DNA from: Craspedostauros australis
Taxonomy: Eukaryota; Bacillariophyta; Bacillariophyceae; Mastogloiales; Achnanthaceae
DNA: 64,000 nt
Direction of reading: 5' to 3'
Assembly: GCA_026770025.1 (NCBI GenBank)
Contig: JAMXDE010000005.1
Span: 2,976,001 to 3,040,000 of the forward strand
In this document: one piece after another, positions 1 through 10,627 of the stretch
Layout of the letters: every line of letters begins with the position of its first letter
How positions within the stretch are numbered: the first letter of the stretch is position 1
Program-made: the position numbers and the translations under genes
Notes under the pieces: generated by a model
Databases searched by the model: none
Seen by the model: only the letters and a program-made list of their open reading frames with translations
What the model was told of the DNA's origin: nothing

Positions 1-198
1 CACGAGCGTTTTCTTCAGCATCACATACCCTTTGATGAAGTTCTTTGCTGGATACTTTGCGAGGGTCGGATACTTGTCTCGGATGTGGCGAGGCTCCCAC
101 ATCCACAAGTTGGGATCAGCTGCAAGCTCACGGATGAGGAACTTGGCGTCGACTCCCCTTTTCATGAAGCGAGGGGCTCGTTTCCTTGGTGGCGTCAT
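1..198 (-). CDS. 5' part of an unidentified basic protein, runs off the window edge
   Basis: Reading the minus strand from the ATG at 198 gives 66 codons with no stop before base 1, so the gene continues outside the window. The start is basic (MTPPRKRAPRFMKRG), followed by a segment with the spacing of a small helical DNA-binding domain: KFLIRELAADP, then tryptophans in NLWMWEP, then HIRDKYPTLAKYP and NFIKGYV. The pattern of leucines, W-x-W, and an IR...YP.LA.YP..F core resembles MADF/SANT-like or trihelix domains, but I cannot identify the family with certainty. PIF/Harbinger elements carry a Myb/SANT-type second protein beside the transposase, often divergent to it, and a Harbinger-type transposase begins at 2954 on the opposite strand. 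That link is inference. The plus-strand ORFs overlapping this stretch look like shadows. Confidence 0.55.
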   Translation of the reverse strand, partial: MTPPRKRAPRFMKRGVDAKFLIRELAADPNLWMWEPRHIRDKYPTLAKYPAKNFIKGYVMLKKTLV

Positions 199-779
199 GA
201 TCGGTGGTTGGTTGTGTTTCTGATTTGTGTGACAAAGGGCACCTCTGCTCAACTCAAGGCTCCATTGAAGTGCACCTGCGAGAGAGCAGCAGTGTTTGGC
301 GCAATGGATGTGTGTACGTTGGCGTGATGCGGTTTGTGTCGTCCTCATTCGCAGAGTTGGCCATGGGGTGCTGCTGTGTGGTTGCCAAGGACATGGAAGA
401 TGCTGTGCTTTGCAACGAGCAAACAACCATCGCAGCAATTTCTTACCGACGACGCATTACATGCGCTGGTGACGCGTGTTGGTGTCTTGCACACACACGT
501 ACAACGATTGTATTTCGCGGCCATCTGAACATCAGAAAAGAAATGTCAAGAGATGCTTGCATTGGCTTGAAGTGTTTTTTGTGTTCCTGTCCGTGGCGAA
601 AGACACCGGTGCCCAAGAAAGGTGTACTGTTCCCCGTACAAACTGTAACAATGGCCGATGTCAAAGGGGCGTAACCAAGTTGCTGCAAGCGCGAAAAGTC
701 ATTCGCGGGATGGCGACAACGCGAAGGAGGGCCAATGTTCGTCTTCGGAACCACAATGCGTAGGTACAGCATCGGTTCT
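199..779. other. non-coding spacer, nothing recognised
   Basis: Only short overlapping ORFs on both strands with no recognisable domain or consistent composition. If the left-edge ORF and the transposase are one element, this is its internal spacer. Confidence 0.4.
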
Positions 780-789
780 TCGTTCACAA

Positions 790-1170
790 GGCACTTTTTA
801 CGCTTGCGTTGAAAGCGTACTTGGTCCTACGGTGACAACGCACTTTTTGCGCTTCTGTTAAAGGCATACTTGGTCCTACGATCACAACGTACTTTTGCGC
901 TTCTGGTAAAGGCATACTTGGTCCTATGATCATAACGCACTTTTGCGCTTCTGTTAAATGCATAATCGGTCCTACAATCATAACGCACTTTTGCGCTTCT
1001 GTTAAAGGCATACTTGGTCCTATGATCATAACGCACTTTTGCGCTTCTGTTAAATGCATAATCGGTCCTACAATCATAACGCACTTTTGCGCTTCTGTTA
1101 AAGGCATAATCGGTCCTACGATCATAACGCACTTTTGCGCTTCTGTTAAAGGCATAATCGGTCCTCTTCA
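790..1170. repeat. 48-bp tandem repeat (about 8 units)
   Basis: The unit runs roughly from GCATAATCGGTCCTAC through AATCATAACGCAC to TTTTGCGCTTCTGTTAAA, 48 bp. Two variants alternate in the middle of the array: GGCATACTTGGTCCTATG and TGCATAATCGGTCCTACA. The left-most units are more degenerate (for example GTGACAACGCAC and CTTCTGGTAAA). Because 48 is divisible by three, the array is open on both strands as 16-residue repeats, but these reading frames have no start context or flanking domain and are not annotated as genes. Units abut directly, with no unique spacers. Confidence 0.9.
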
Positions 1171-1759
1171 TACGCAATATTTGAGTGTATGGAGCGCGGG
1201 AAAGGATGAATTAACGTCTATGCCGGGTTCACAAGGGCTAATTTGGCCTTATGAATCACTTTTTGAGGGTGAAAATTGCGTTATGACCACTCCATAAGGG
1301 CAATATTCACCGTTTGGATTGGTGTCATGAAGCACTTAAAATGATGCCTGTGTGATAAGGAATATATTGGACTTACGAATACGGCGTGTTGGTCACATTG
1401 GATAGGCATAGTGCTTCATATTGAGTCGAAGTAGTCGTAACATCCAATTCAGTCTTATGACGGCTCCATAGTGTCGAAAACACCTCTATGGATAGAATTA
1501 TAAGCGCTGTTTTGGCCTTATGGACGGCTTCAAAAGCACTATTTGCGTCTTATGCATAACTGCTGTGAGGACGAAACAAAATTGAGTCTATGTTGTAAGA
1601 CTCATCGCGTCCTTATGGATAGCGCATAAGGGTCAGAAATGCATCTGATTCTGGCCCATAGCCGCCAATATTGCTTTAACGCGGGCTTATAAGGGCAGAT
1701 TTGCACCTATGTTTATGTGATAGGCGCAGTTTTATCCATATGAATAGCACCATAAGAAC
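1171..1759. repeat. degenerate AT-rich repeat-like spacer with CTTATG/CATAAG words
   Basis: No ORF of interest. The stretch is peppered with CCTTATGGA, ATAAGGGC and CATAAG words at irregular intervals of roughly 30-60 bp, as if it were an old decayed version of the arrays on its right. No regular period could be established by eye. Confidence 0.45.
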
Positions 1760-1763
1760 AAAT

Positions 1764-1975
1764 CTTATCCGGTAGTGAATGCTCTATGAACATAAGCAGA
1801 TGGCTTATGCGGATAAGAAATAATCTTATCCGGTAGTGAATGCTCTATGAACATAAGCAGATGGCTTATGCGGATAAGAAATAATCTTATCCGGTAGTGA
1901 ATGCTCTATGAACATAAGCAGATGGCTTATGCGGATAAGAAATAATCTTATCCGGTAGTGAATGCTCTATGAACC
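1764..1975. repeat. 61-bp minisatellite, units each with two hairpins
   Basis: CTTATCCGGTAGTGAATGCT recurs at exactly 1764, 1825, 1886 and 1947, giving a 61-bp period with essentially identical units. Each unit contains two perfect inverted repeats: CATAAGC / GCTTATG around the loop AGATG, and CGGATAAGA / TCTTATCCG around the loop AATAA. The fourth unit is truncated and passes into a related 60-bp family. Confidence 0.92.
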
Positions 1976-2425
1976 AAATGGAGGGCTTGTATGGATAAGA
2001 ACTGATCTGTGCTATTGATAGATCTGTGCCATTGATAAACGCTCTTTCCACCCAATGGAGGGCTTGTACGGATAAGACCGGATCTGTGTCATTATAAACG
2101 CTCTTTCCACCCAATGGAGGGCTTGTACGGATAAGAACGGATCTGTGTCATTATAAACGCTCTTTGAACCAAATGGAGGGCTTGTATGGATAACAACTAA
2201 TCTGCATCTGTAGTAAACGTTTTTCCGCCAAATGGAGGGCTTGTATGGATAAGAACTAATCTGTGCTGTTGATAAACGCTCTTTGAACCAAATGGAGGGC
2301 TTGTATGAATCGGAACGCTCCTGTGTCATTGATAAACGCTCTTTGAACCAAATGGAGGGCTTGTATGAATCGGAACGCTCCTGTGTCATTGATATACTAT
2401 GTTTCAACCAAATGGATGGCTTGCG
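1971..2425. repeat. 60-bp minisatellite (about 8 units)
   Basis: The word CCAAATGGAGGGCTTGTA (variants CCCAATGGAGGG and CCAAATGGATGG) recurs near 1975, 2050, 2110, 2169, 2229, 2289, 2349 and 2409, mostly at 60-bp spacing. Each unit continues with GGATAAGAAC or GAATCGGAAC, then ATCTGTG or CTCCTGTG, CATTGATAAACGCTCTTT. The two units at 2285-2404 are identical over nearly their full length. The array shares the GGATAAGA word with the adjacent 61-bp family, so the two are probably related by divergence. Its period keeps minus-strand 20-residue repeat frames open, which I do not consider genes. Confidence 0.9.
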
Positions 2426-2953
2426 CGGAAAGGGACTGAATATGTATCCATGTTATAAGCCTCGATTTGTCTTACGGACACCTTGCATGGATGTTCGTGA
2501 ATGATGTCGATGTCAGTGAGTGTTCTGTGGAATGTCTGAGGAAGCCGAGGAACATGACCCAAGACCAACTCGCGTTGAGAGAACAGCGCGCGAATACTCC
2601 CACCAGCCAACAGATCGTGGAGACAAACACGGAAATCTTTGTGTTCTGCATCACCGTGTATTGCAAGTGATTGCTGTGCAATGCAGCAAATGGCGGACTC
2701 TGCTTCTCGAGATGTCAGCATCAATGTGCGATGGCCATCGGCTGCACCTCGACAGCAACTCACATGCCGCCTGATGCCAACAAAGTATTGGCGTCAACAA
2801 CAACTACGGCCAACAATCACACGCAAGCAACCGAATCAACTACTTCTCACAATACCTGCCCACGACAGTATCCGATCCACCATCAAGCCAACATCCAATC
2901 CACTACATTGTGCATCAACTTGCTCCACCTCGCAATGACTCATTCAGAAGACA
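2426..2953. other. spacer upstream of the transposase
   Basis: No recognised gene. A 99-codon frame ends with TGA at 2936-2938, in the same phase as the transposase start at 2954. It shows no domain, so it is more likely 5' leader than an upstream exon. Confidence 0.35.
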
Positions 2954-4163
2954 ATGGAGGTTGAGATTGCCCACTCTGGTATGCAAATTGTGGGTCGCAA
3001 CGTGGACATGCTCACTTGCATGGAGCAACCCCCATGGCTCACCATCCTTTTCCGCAGGACGTATGGGACCAGCATCGCAGTGGCTTCTGCAGTATGGACA
3101 GCACTGACACAAGACGGGCTGCTACCAGGCAACACCACAATCAACCACATGCTTGGTGCACTCGTGTTCCTGAAGCAATACATTCCATGGGAGATTCTTT
3201 CAGTGATGCTGAATAGGGATCGCAGAACATTAATGAAGTGGACATGGATTGTTTTGGAAGGCATTGCACGACTGAGCAGAACAAAGGTGAGTGAACTTGG
3301 TGCTGTGTGCGGAGATGACTTGAATGCGTGTGCTTGCCTGACATGACTCACATCCCTTGCACATGCTCAAGTTCCTTTTTGTATCACTGCAGATCAGAAT
3401 AGAGGAACGAAAGAATGGCAGTGTTGGTCACAACACTGTTTTCATGTCCGTGGATGGCACCGACTTTCGGATTGTGGAGCCCAATCCTTTCGACACAGAT
3501 TGGTACTCTCACAAATTCAATGGGGCAGGCCTCAGATACGAGACTGGTGTGTGCATTCAGACTGGCCATCTTGTTTGGGTCGAGGGTCCATTTCCATGTG
3601 GGGAGTGGAATGATGTAACCATTTTTCGACGCAAGCTGAGGCAGGAACTGGACGAAGGGGAGCAGGTGATTGCGGATCAAGGCTACAGGGGTGAGCCTTC
3701 GTGTTGCATTGAGAGGACCAGATACAATGGAGTGATACGTGCAAGGCACGAAACAGTTCACAAACGCTTCAAAAACTGGAAGTGCTTGCGGGTGGAGTGG
3801 CGGCACCAACTTTGCAAACACCAATTGGCAATGTATGCCATCGCAGCTATCACACAATTCGAACTGCAGGATGAAAATCCTTTGTTTGACCTGCAGGAGA
3901 GCATGGCGGATATCAGGGAAATGGAGAATTGGGTGGCATCACTGGCGCCCCCCTCAGGAGCAGCCGCCTCACGGGAGGTGGATATGGAGGAAATGGTGGA
4001 GGAAGCAGCCAGAAGCGACAAGAGCAAAAGCACAACGAGCGAGGGCATGGACGACAGCACAACAAGCGAGGGCATGAGTGGCAGCACAACAAGTGGGAGC
4101 GTCAGCAGCAGCCCGACGAGTGGCAGTGCAAGCAGCGATGACAGCAGCTCTGGACGGGAGTGA
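2954..4163 (+). CDS. PIF/Harbinger-type DDE transposase (two exons)
   Basis: This is the endonuclease/transposase of a PIF/Harbinger-like DNA transposon (DDE_Tnp_4 superfamily), expected to cut and rejoin element ends in the nucleus. Exon 1 is 2954-3286 and exon 2 is 3393-4163. The 106-bp intron has a GTGAGT donor and a CACTGCAG acceptor, and phase 0 is preserved, giving 367 residues. Exon 1 contributes the helical N-terminal part (TINHMLGALVFLKQYIPWE, then RRTLMKW). The catalytic triad is visible: Asp in SVDGTDFRI (about residue 132), Asp in IADQGYRGEP (about 205), and Glu in HETVHKRFKNWKCLRVEW (about 230). The C-terminal 70 residues are low-complexity Ser/Thr/Gly with a repeated TTSEGM unit. 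The frame is intact, so the copy may be functional. Terminal inverted repeats were not located; the left end may lie outside the window. Confidence 0.88.
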
Positions 4164-6066
4164 GCCGTCTGGTGCATAATATAATTTTCTCACATAGTCC
4201 CTACCTCAATGTCGTATCGTTCATCTGGTGTTGCACAAGTAGCTGCGTTGTTGTTTGTCATTTGCGTTGGTGCTACCCGCAATGGAGTTTGTTGTGGCTG
4301 TCAGTGAATTGCGGAAGAGCGTGCATGCATGTGCGAGCACCCATGCTGTGAGAAGGAAAACGGAAAACAACACTGGCACCTCCAAAGAAAAGACTACAAC
4401 AAGCATGTAGCACGAATGGCCAACACAACACTGTTATGGTTTCACAACACAATGCATGTTTAGCTGTTCACTGCAATGCACCTTGCTTGAGGGTGGCATG
4501 TAGATAATGCGGATGTACAAAAAGGAGCATGGCATCCCCACCAGCTTGGGGGTGTTTTGCGTTGCCTAGAAGGTCGACACTAAAATGCCCCACTGTATGT
4601 TGATGATCTCAACAGAACCGACAATACGAGCATGCACATGAACCTCATTCCCAACAACAAAGGATAGTCATTGACATGTCAACAAAGGAACGAATGGCTG
4701 TCCCAACACACCTGACAACAACAAAAGAAGGACACCAAAATCCAGAAAGAAAAGGTGTGGAGAAAATCACCTCGGTTGCGATCCTACCATGGCGGTCCTG
4801 GTCATCCGGAAACCAGGACAAGGAGTGCAAGCAAATGGACAGTCATGTGCATGGAGGGAATGCAGCCACCCACAGGAAGCCCCTTGTTCGATCTGCATGA
4901 TGGGCGAACACACCGTGTATCCAACACAAATTGAGGCATACAACGAACTACAGCCAAGCATTCCATTGTTGCTGTGGCACAGTGGCAACCAAGCAACTAA
5001 TTCACCGGACATCATTGCTGGTGCAGGAAGAACTGTTCGAAGAGATGAATTCCAGTTGCATCGCATACAGGAGCCACCCATGGACGAAATACTGTTGCAG
5101 TGGTGATGTTGGTGTACTTGTTGTTGTTGTTATTGTTGTGGTTGTGGTTGTAACAGGAACGAAGTGCTCTGTGGAGCAACGATCTCTGTGGAGAGTGTTG
5201 GGGTTGTGAGTTTTGTGTGCTCTGTGCTGGCCCAAGACAGCAGCCTTGTTTTGTGCCGACCGGAGACGAAAACACGCTCAGCAAACACCGACACAGTGTA
5301 AAGTGGGGAAATGGAGCAATGACGAAGAGCGAAAGCAACTCGGGCGAATTTTGGGGGGAAAGCACCAATTATCCAAAAACGAACGAAAATGCCATATTAT
5401 TCCGTCGAGGATAAGAACTAGGCGGAAACAAGCGATTTATGACTTAAACGCTATGAAATAGAGCCAATTATTGCATTTTGAACTGCCCCCCCAGTCACAA
5501 AGAGTCCAAACAGGAAACGGCCGCACCATCAACGAGGGCACTTTGGTGCAGAGATACATCTCTGTCGCTCGTCCAGTCTTGACTTTGATGCCATTCTCTC
5601 ACCCGCCAAAAGGCAAGGCACGCAACCGCTTGCTTGTTGTTGTGAAGATGTCATCAAGATCTGATGCTACTAAGACGTCACAGTTTGCTTCGCAGCGGAA
5701 ATGGCGCGAGCGGAATGAGAGGTGATGCTTGTTGGACACAAGACGCGAGATGCCCGCCTCTTTCCGCAGCATGGTCGACAGCGTAACAACCAAAAACAGA
5801 CAATCGGGTAAGCAAGGAAATATCATTGTGCTTTTCCGCCCCGCAATCGACAGCATCACATGCCCCTGCGCTCGCGACTTCCCGACTCCGACCAATCTCG
5901 CGACTGTCTCGTGGCAATCCACGCGCTGCTTTGCTCAAAGGGGGATGATCAGTCTGCAAGAGAAGTTCGAAGGCCATAACATTGCCACCTCGGCCGAAAT
6001 CGATCACACACTCTCTCTCTTGTGCATTACTGCTCCACATCACATCACTTCACATCACTTCGCACC
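4164..6066. other. intergenic, right flank of transposase and upstream of the AAA_16 gene
   Basis: About 1.9 kb without a convincing gene. It has short ORFs only, a GTTGTTGTTGTTATTGTTGT low-complexity patch near 5118-5150, a CACATCACTT direct repeat at 6038-6060, and possibly the unseen right end of the Harbinger element. Nothing else recognised. Confidence 0.4.
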
Positions 6067-9000
6067 ATGGAGATCCAACAGGCCCAAATCTGTTTTGACA
6101 ACCTCCCATCATCCATCGGAGAGTTCCAAAAGGACGGATACTCTTCCACAGAGGCAGAGGAGGAAGGAGAGCAGAACGTCAGCACCTCCTTCTCTTCCAT
6201 CGACGATGGATCTGGCATGGCCAAAGACGACGCCAACCCTAACACCACCACGAACGACGACGAAACTGGTGCAGTTGGCCCATCAAGTGGCGTCGCTCCG
6301 TGGAAGGATACATCGCAATTCCTCGGTCGAGAGGCGGAGCTCGAGCAGCTCAAAGCTCTGAAGGGCAAGGTCATCGGTGAACACCAGAGCGATGCTACGA
6401 CTAATCCTCCTCATCCACAGGATCCATCGACTGATGAGGCAGACAACAAGGCCAAGCCTGAACCATCATCAACACCAAAAGCAACCAAGAAGCTCGATGT
6501 GCATCCAGCTGTACTGGTCTGGGGTGTCAGTGGTACAGGAAAGTCCGCTCTCGTCGATCACTTCCTGGAGACATGCTGCATTTGCGGCAAGGGCTCCAAC
6601 CAGAAGCAAACGAAGACCGAACAAGCAGCCATGACGCCAGCTTGCTCCTGCTGCTACGTCCTGCGTGGAAAGTATGACGAGTACACAGGAAAGAGTGACC
6701 CATTCTCGGCCATTGTCCAGGCTATCCAAGACTTCACAACCCAACTCAAGAACGGACCCAAGGAAGAACTTGATCGTATCCGTGAATGTGTGCGAGCGGC
6801 ATTCCCCAACGGTGGGCTTCGTCCCTTGGTGAAAGTGGTGCCATCTCTCTCCATCTTGACATCCAAGTCAGCACGAGGCGACGCTTCTGTCATGAGCCAA
6901 TCCGTCAGCCAGCGCGATAACAACAGCACAAGCATGAACGGCAGCAACCTCAACGGTGAATCGCCTTCACCAGTGGCGGGCGGAGCCATGACAGAAAAGA
7001 TGTGGAACCAACTTCAGTACATCTTCGTACAGTTCATTAAGGCAGTCTCGACGAAGGAACGACCCATCTACATGTTCCTCGACGATCTGCAGTGGTCTGC
7101 CGAGGTGGGCCTCAGCCTCATCGCCCGGTTGGTAGCTGACTTCGGGTTGCAAAACTTCCTTCTGCTTGGTGCCATTCGCCAAGACACTAACCCGCATACT
7201 GACGAACCACTGGATCTCACTCCAGACCACCCGCTGGCACGGTGCCTCGTCACGCCGTTGTCAGCAGAAGATACTGCCAATGACAGCAACCAAAAGGCAG
7301 GAGGCCCTGATGATGGATCGACCACATCCGCAACCACATCATTGTCTCAAGCCGGGAAGCGTCGTCATCCGCGAACCCTGCAGCAGATCACGATCACCAA
7401 CCTCACTCTGGATGACATGACCGCATGGCTCTCAAGCATGCTGGACTGCAACGACATCGAGACTCTATCTGAGAAGCTCCATGCGAAGACAGACGGAAAT
7501 GTCTTCTTCACCCTGCAAGCTCTCGAAGAGCTGGAGAGAAAGAGCATTCTCGCCTTCAACCCCATCTCTCACCGATGGGAATGGAGCCTTTCCAACCCAG
7601 GGGATGACGACGACAGCAACGCCGGTAGCGCCCAGCTGCCCATCAGCGACAACATCATCGGCATCATCGAATCCAAGCTGCGAGACCTTCCCATGCAGCT
7701 GCAGCAGGTGTTATCCGTTGCAGCCTACATCCGATCGATGTTCGACATCTCGGTGCTGCACCGGGTGCTTGAAAGCGAGCGCAAGCACGTGGATGGAGAG
7801 ATCGATTCCATGGCCCGCATCTCCTCCAAGCAAGAACTCTCCAGTATGCTGGACCATGCGGTTCTGGAGCGTCTAATCTCAAACCCCATCGGTGGTACCA
7901 AGTACCACTTCGCGCACGATCGCATCCAGCAGGCCGCACAAGGCATGATCCCAGCCGGTGAGGCTCGCGACAAGCTGCGCGTGCGGATCGGTCACTGCTT
8001 GCTGAAGATGTACCGACGTATGCAGGTTCGTCTTCAAGAGGACGAGGAAGAAGAGCATGGCAACGATGTGAATCATGGGACTGACCACGAGCCCAACAAG
8101 CAACGCAAAAGTCACCCACAAGGCAAGGTCGCAATGCCCTCCCAGTCCACAGGTTCAGTAACGTCAACGGAATCGTTCACTTCGACCTTTACTACGTCAG
8201 AAGTAGATGATGGCCTGTTGTTCGTGGCTGCGGATCACTTGAACACCGTCCAGACCAAAGATCACATGTTCTCCGTCATCATGAATCTGGAGGTTGGCGA
8301 GAAGGCCACAGAGATGGCAGCGCTCGAAGCAGCCGCCGGGTACTTGCGAAAGGCGCATGAAGCGCTGCAGCGAGTGAGAACTGGCTCATCTCCCAACACC
8401 TCCCCCAAGACCAAAGGATCGACCGGTACCCAAGCCGCTGCCAGCCCATCGATCTGGGATAGTGATGAGCACTACGACATCTGCCTGCGGGTCTATCGGG
8501 CACGCGCCGACGTCGAGTTGTCGATCGGCAACTACGAGGTCGGCTACAAGCTGTGCGACGAGGTGCTAGAGAGAGCCAGATCACCGGACGACAAGGCGCT
8601 AACTCACTTCTCCATGGCTAGAGCCTTGACCAGACAGGATCGCCACATGGCAAGTGTGGAGGTGGAGCTGCGTCTGCTCCAATCATTGAAAGCGTTCCCC
8701 AAGCGATGGTACTCGCTGCACATTATCAAGAGCATGATGAAGATCAAGCGCTTCCTGAAGAGCAACACCAACGAAGAGATCCTCGCGAGGCCTTGGATGA
8801 CGGATAAGCAGAAGCTCACAGCCATGACGATTGGCGCAGATTTCGGCATGTGCACTAATGTCACCAACAGCACAGTTCTGGTGATCATGAACTTGTGCAA
8901 GATGCTGTGCACCTCCATCAAATACGGCATCTGCGCAGAGACAGGAAGCGCCTTCGGTGCATATGGACTTGTGCTTAGCGCCACGGCAGAGCAAGCCCTG

Positions 9001-10248
9001 GCCGAACGATGCATGAAGATCGGCGACCTGATCCTCGAGCAGGCCGATGGAAGACATCTGGAAGGCATGTTCCGATTCACGTCGGCGCACTACGTCAACC
9101 CATTCAGCTTCACTTTCGGAGATACCCTGCGGGATCACAAGAAAGGGTATCACCGCTCGATGGAGGTTGGAGAATTTGGCATCGGTATCCTCAATTACCA
9201 AGGCTGCGTCATGCAAGGATTCATGAGAGGGCTGGAACTGAAGTCGCTGAACAAGGCAAACGAGGAAGCACTGGACCAGCTGGACACTTTCAAACTCAGG
9301 GCCTACGTCGGAATGTCAGACAGCTATCGATACCTATTCGGGGTCATGTTGAAAGAAGATCCAATCGATTGGGACGAAATCGAAGCTTTATCCCATCGCG
9401 ATCCCACTGTAGAGAAGATTGACCCATCCAATATCCTCAGAGACAGCATGATTTTCCACTCCAGAGGATTCTTGGCATTCATCCATCGGCGGTATGCGAT
9501 GGCAGACTCTTTGTTCTCCAACTTCATCTTCTTCGCTTCGGGAGATGCAGCAGCTAACACCATACTCACTGAGTTGTACACCTTGGGCGTCATCAATGCG
9601 GAACGATACAGGGAGACAGGGAATCAGCAACACTTAACAATCTTGCGAAAGAAAACCAAGAAACTGAAGAAGATCACCAAAGCCAGAGGACGAATCTGGA
9701 TCCATCTAGTGCTCATCCTTGAAGCCGAAGACCTCGCTGTCACCATGAAGAACAAACGGCACACCAACATCCAGCATGCCTACAACATCGCGATCCTCGC
9801 AGCAATCCGAGCTGGATGCATCCAGGATGCTGCCATCGCCAACGAGCTGGCAGGAGAGCACTACCTCCAGTGCGGTTCCAAGGATATGGTCGGTGACTAC
9901 TTCGTGCACGCCGTCGACTACTACAAGGCGTGGGGTTGTAAGATCAAGGTGGACGACGTCATGCAGCGCCGCAAGAAGTTCCTCAAGCATGTCAACGATC
10001 CGAACCGCAAACGTCCAGAGGGCCTCACCGACGACGGCAAAGGCAACTACCTCTTTGGAATCACCCGCGACACCTTCACAGGAGCGATCACCACAAGGGG
10101 GACTGGGATCGAAGCCTTCATCGATGCGAAAGACGGCCCCGGGGGAGGTGCCGGAGTGCTCGTCTTCGGATCGGAGCTCGGAGATGGAGTGGAGGGATCT
10201 GTGGGCCTCGACGACGATGAGCTCTCCGTCCTCACGGACATTGCATAA
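6067..10248 (+). CDS. large AAA_16/STAND-type predicted ATPase with helical-repeat C-terminus
   Basis: A single-exon protein of 1393 residues. I chose the ATG at 6067 because it sits in CACCATGG, better than the in-frame ATG 45 bp upstream, whose extra residues are translated repeat DNA. After an acidic, disordered N-terminus comes the AAA_16 entry motif FLGREAELEQL, Walker A GVSGTGKS (about residues 157-164), Walker B IYMFLDDLQWS (about 334-344) and a sensor-like LLLGAIRQD. A winged-helix-like part ends in FAHDRIQQAAQGMIP (about 613-627), wording typical of the ATPase module shared by PknK-like kinases and multi-sensor histidine kinases. The remaining 750 residues are helical, TPR-like (for example YRARADVELSIGNYEVGYKL). 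No kinase, cyclase or receiver domain is seen, although relatives in bacteria and fungi carry one. The probable role is a cytosolic signalling NTPase or scaffold; partner unknown. Confidence 0.85.
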   Translation: MEIQQAQICFDNLPSSIGEFQKDGYSSTEAEEEGEQNVSTSFSSIDDGSGMAKDDANPNTTTNDDETGAVGPSSGVAPWKDTSQFLGREAELEQLKALKGKVIGEHQSDATTNPPHPQDPSTDEADNKAKPEPSSTPKATKKLDVHPAVLVWGVSGTGKSALVDHFLETCCICGKGSNQKQTKTEQAAMTPACSCCYVLRGKYDEYTGKSDPFSAIVQAIQDFTTQLKNGPKEELDRIRECVRAAFPNGGLRPLVKVVPSLSILTSKSARGDASVMSQSVSQRDNNSTSMNGSNLNGESPSPVAGGAMTEKMWNQLQYIFVQFIKAVSTKERPIYMFLDDLQWSAEVGLSLIARLVADFGLQNFLLLGAIRQDTNPHTDEPLDLTPDHPLARCLVTPLSAEDTANDSNQKAGGPDDGSTTSATTSLSQAGKRRHPRTLQQITITNLTLDDMTAWLSSMLDCNDIETLSEKLHAKTDGNVFFTLQALEELERKSILAFNPISHRWEWSLSNPGDDDDSNAGSAQLPISDNIIGIIESKLRDLPMQLQQVLSVAAYIRSMFDISVLHRVLESERKHVDGEIDSMARISSKQELSSMLDHAVLERLISNPIGGTKYHFAHDRIQQAAQGMIPAGEARDKLRVRIGHCLLKMYRRMQVRLQEDEEEEHGNDVNHGTDHEPNKQRKSHPQGKVAMPSQSTGSVTSTESFTSTFTTSEVDDGLLFVAADHLNTVQTKDHMFSVIMNLEVGEKATEMAALEAAAGYLRKAHEALQRVRTGSSPNTSPKTKGSTGTQAAASPSIWDSDEHYDICLRVYRARADVELSIGNYEVGYKLCDEVLERARSPDDKALTHFSMARALTRQDRHMASVEVELRLLQSLKAFPKRWYSLHIIKSMMKIKRFLKSNTNEEILARPWMTDKQKLTAMTIGADFGMCTNVTNSTVLVIMNLCKMLCTSIKYGICAETGSAFGAYGLVLSATAEQALAERCMKIGDLILEQADGRHLEGMFRFTSAHYVNPFSFTFGDTLRDHKKGYHRSMEVGEFGIGILNYQGCVMQGFMRGLELKSLNKANEEALDQLDTFKLRAYVGMSDSYRYLFGVMLKEDPIDWDEIEALSHRDPTVEKIDPSNILRDSMIFHSRGFLAFIHRRYAMADSLFSNFIFFASGDAAANTILTELYTLGVINAERYRETGNQQHLTILRKKTKKLKKITKARGRIWIHLVLILEAEDLAVTMKNKRHTNIQHAYNIAILAAIRAGCIQDAAIANELAGEHYLQCGSKDMVGDYFVHAVDYYKAWGCKIKVDDVMQRRKKFLKHVNDPNRKRPEGLTDDGKGNYLFGITRDTFTGAITTRGTGIEAFIDAKDGPGGGAGVLVFGSELGDGVEGSVGLDDDELSVLTDIA

Positions 10249-10627
10249 GGGATAGCTGCGGAGTACATCACGACTGTGGTCTTCATGTGGGGCCACTTTG
10301 AAGACAGCCATCGCGAAGTGAAGTCCGCATGTCCTCCCCTGGAGCGTATGTGCGAGCTTCCACGATGTACTCGTAGATACGAGTAAAGGGAAGTAGGCAC
10401 ACTCGTTTTCGTAAAGAGTCGATAGTCCTGGTGTGTTAATTTGGGACGAGAACCAATGCTCTTCTCATGCGCGTATGGGATGTTCTCTGCTCTACTCAAC
10501 TTCACCTTACTTGATGATGCCAGTCTGAATAATCTAATAATAGAATGGAACCAGTTCATGCGTTGGTCATGTAGAGTAATGGTTGGAACGTCAACTATAA
10601 CATATTGTAAATTATGAGACTTCACAA
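10249..10627. terminator. convergent intergenic region with a short hairpin
   Basis: The 3' ends of two converging genes face each other here. TACTCGTAGATACGAGTA at 10368-10385 is an 8-bp inverted repeat with a 2-base centre. No gene is visible. Whether the hairpin has a role in 3' end formation is unknown. Confidence 0.3.

Noticed and set aside
784-1177. Open frames of 116-123 codons in the 48-bp array, both strands
   Set aside because: They exist only because the repeat period is divisible by three; no start context, domain or composition typical of a protein.
2012-2407. 131-codon minus frame with 20-residue repeats
   Set aside because: Translation of the 60-bp minisatellite; no flanking coding signal.
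790-2425. CRISPR-like array
   Set aside because: Units are contiguous with no unique spacers, periods differ (48, 61, 60), and the genome is eukaryotic.
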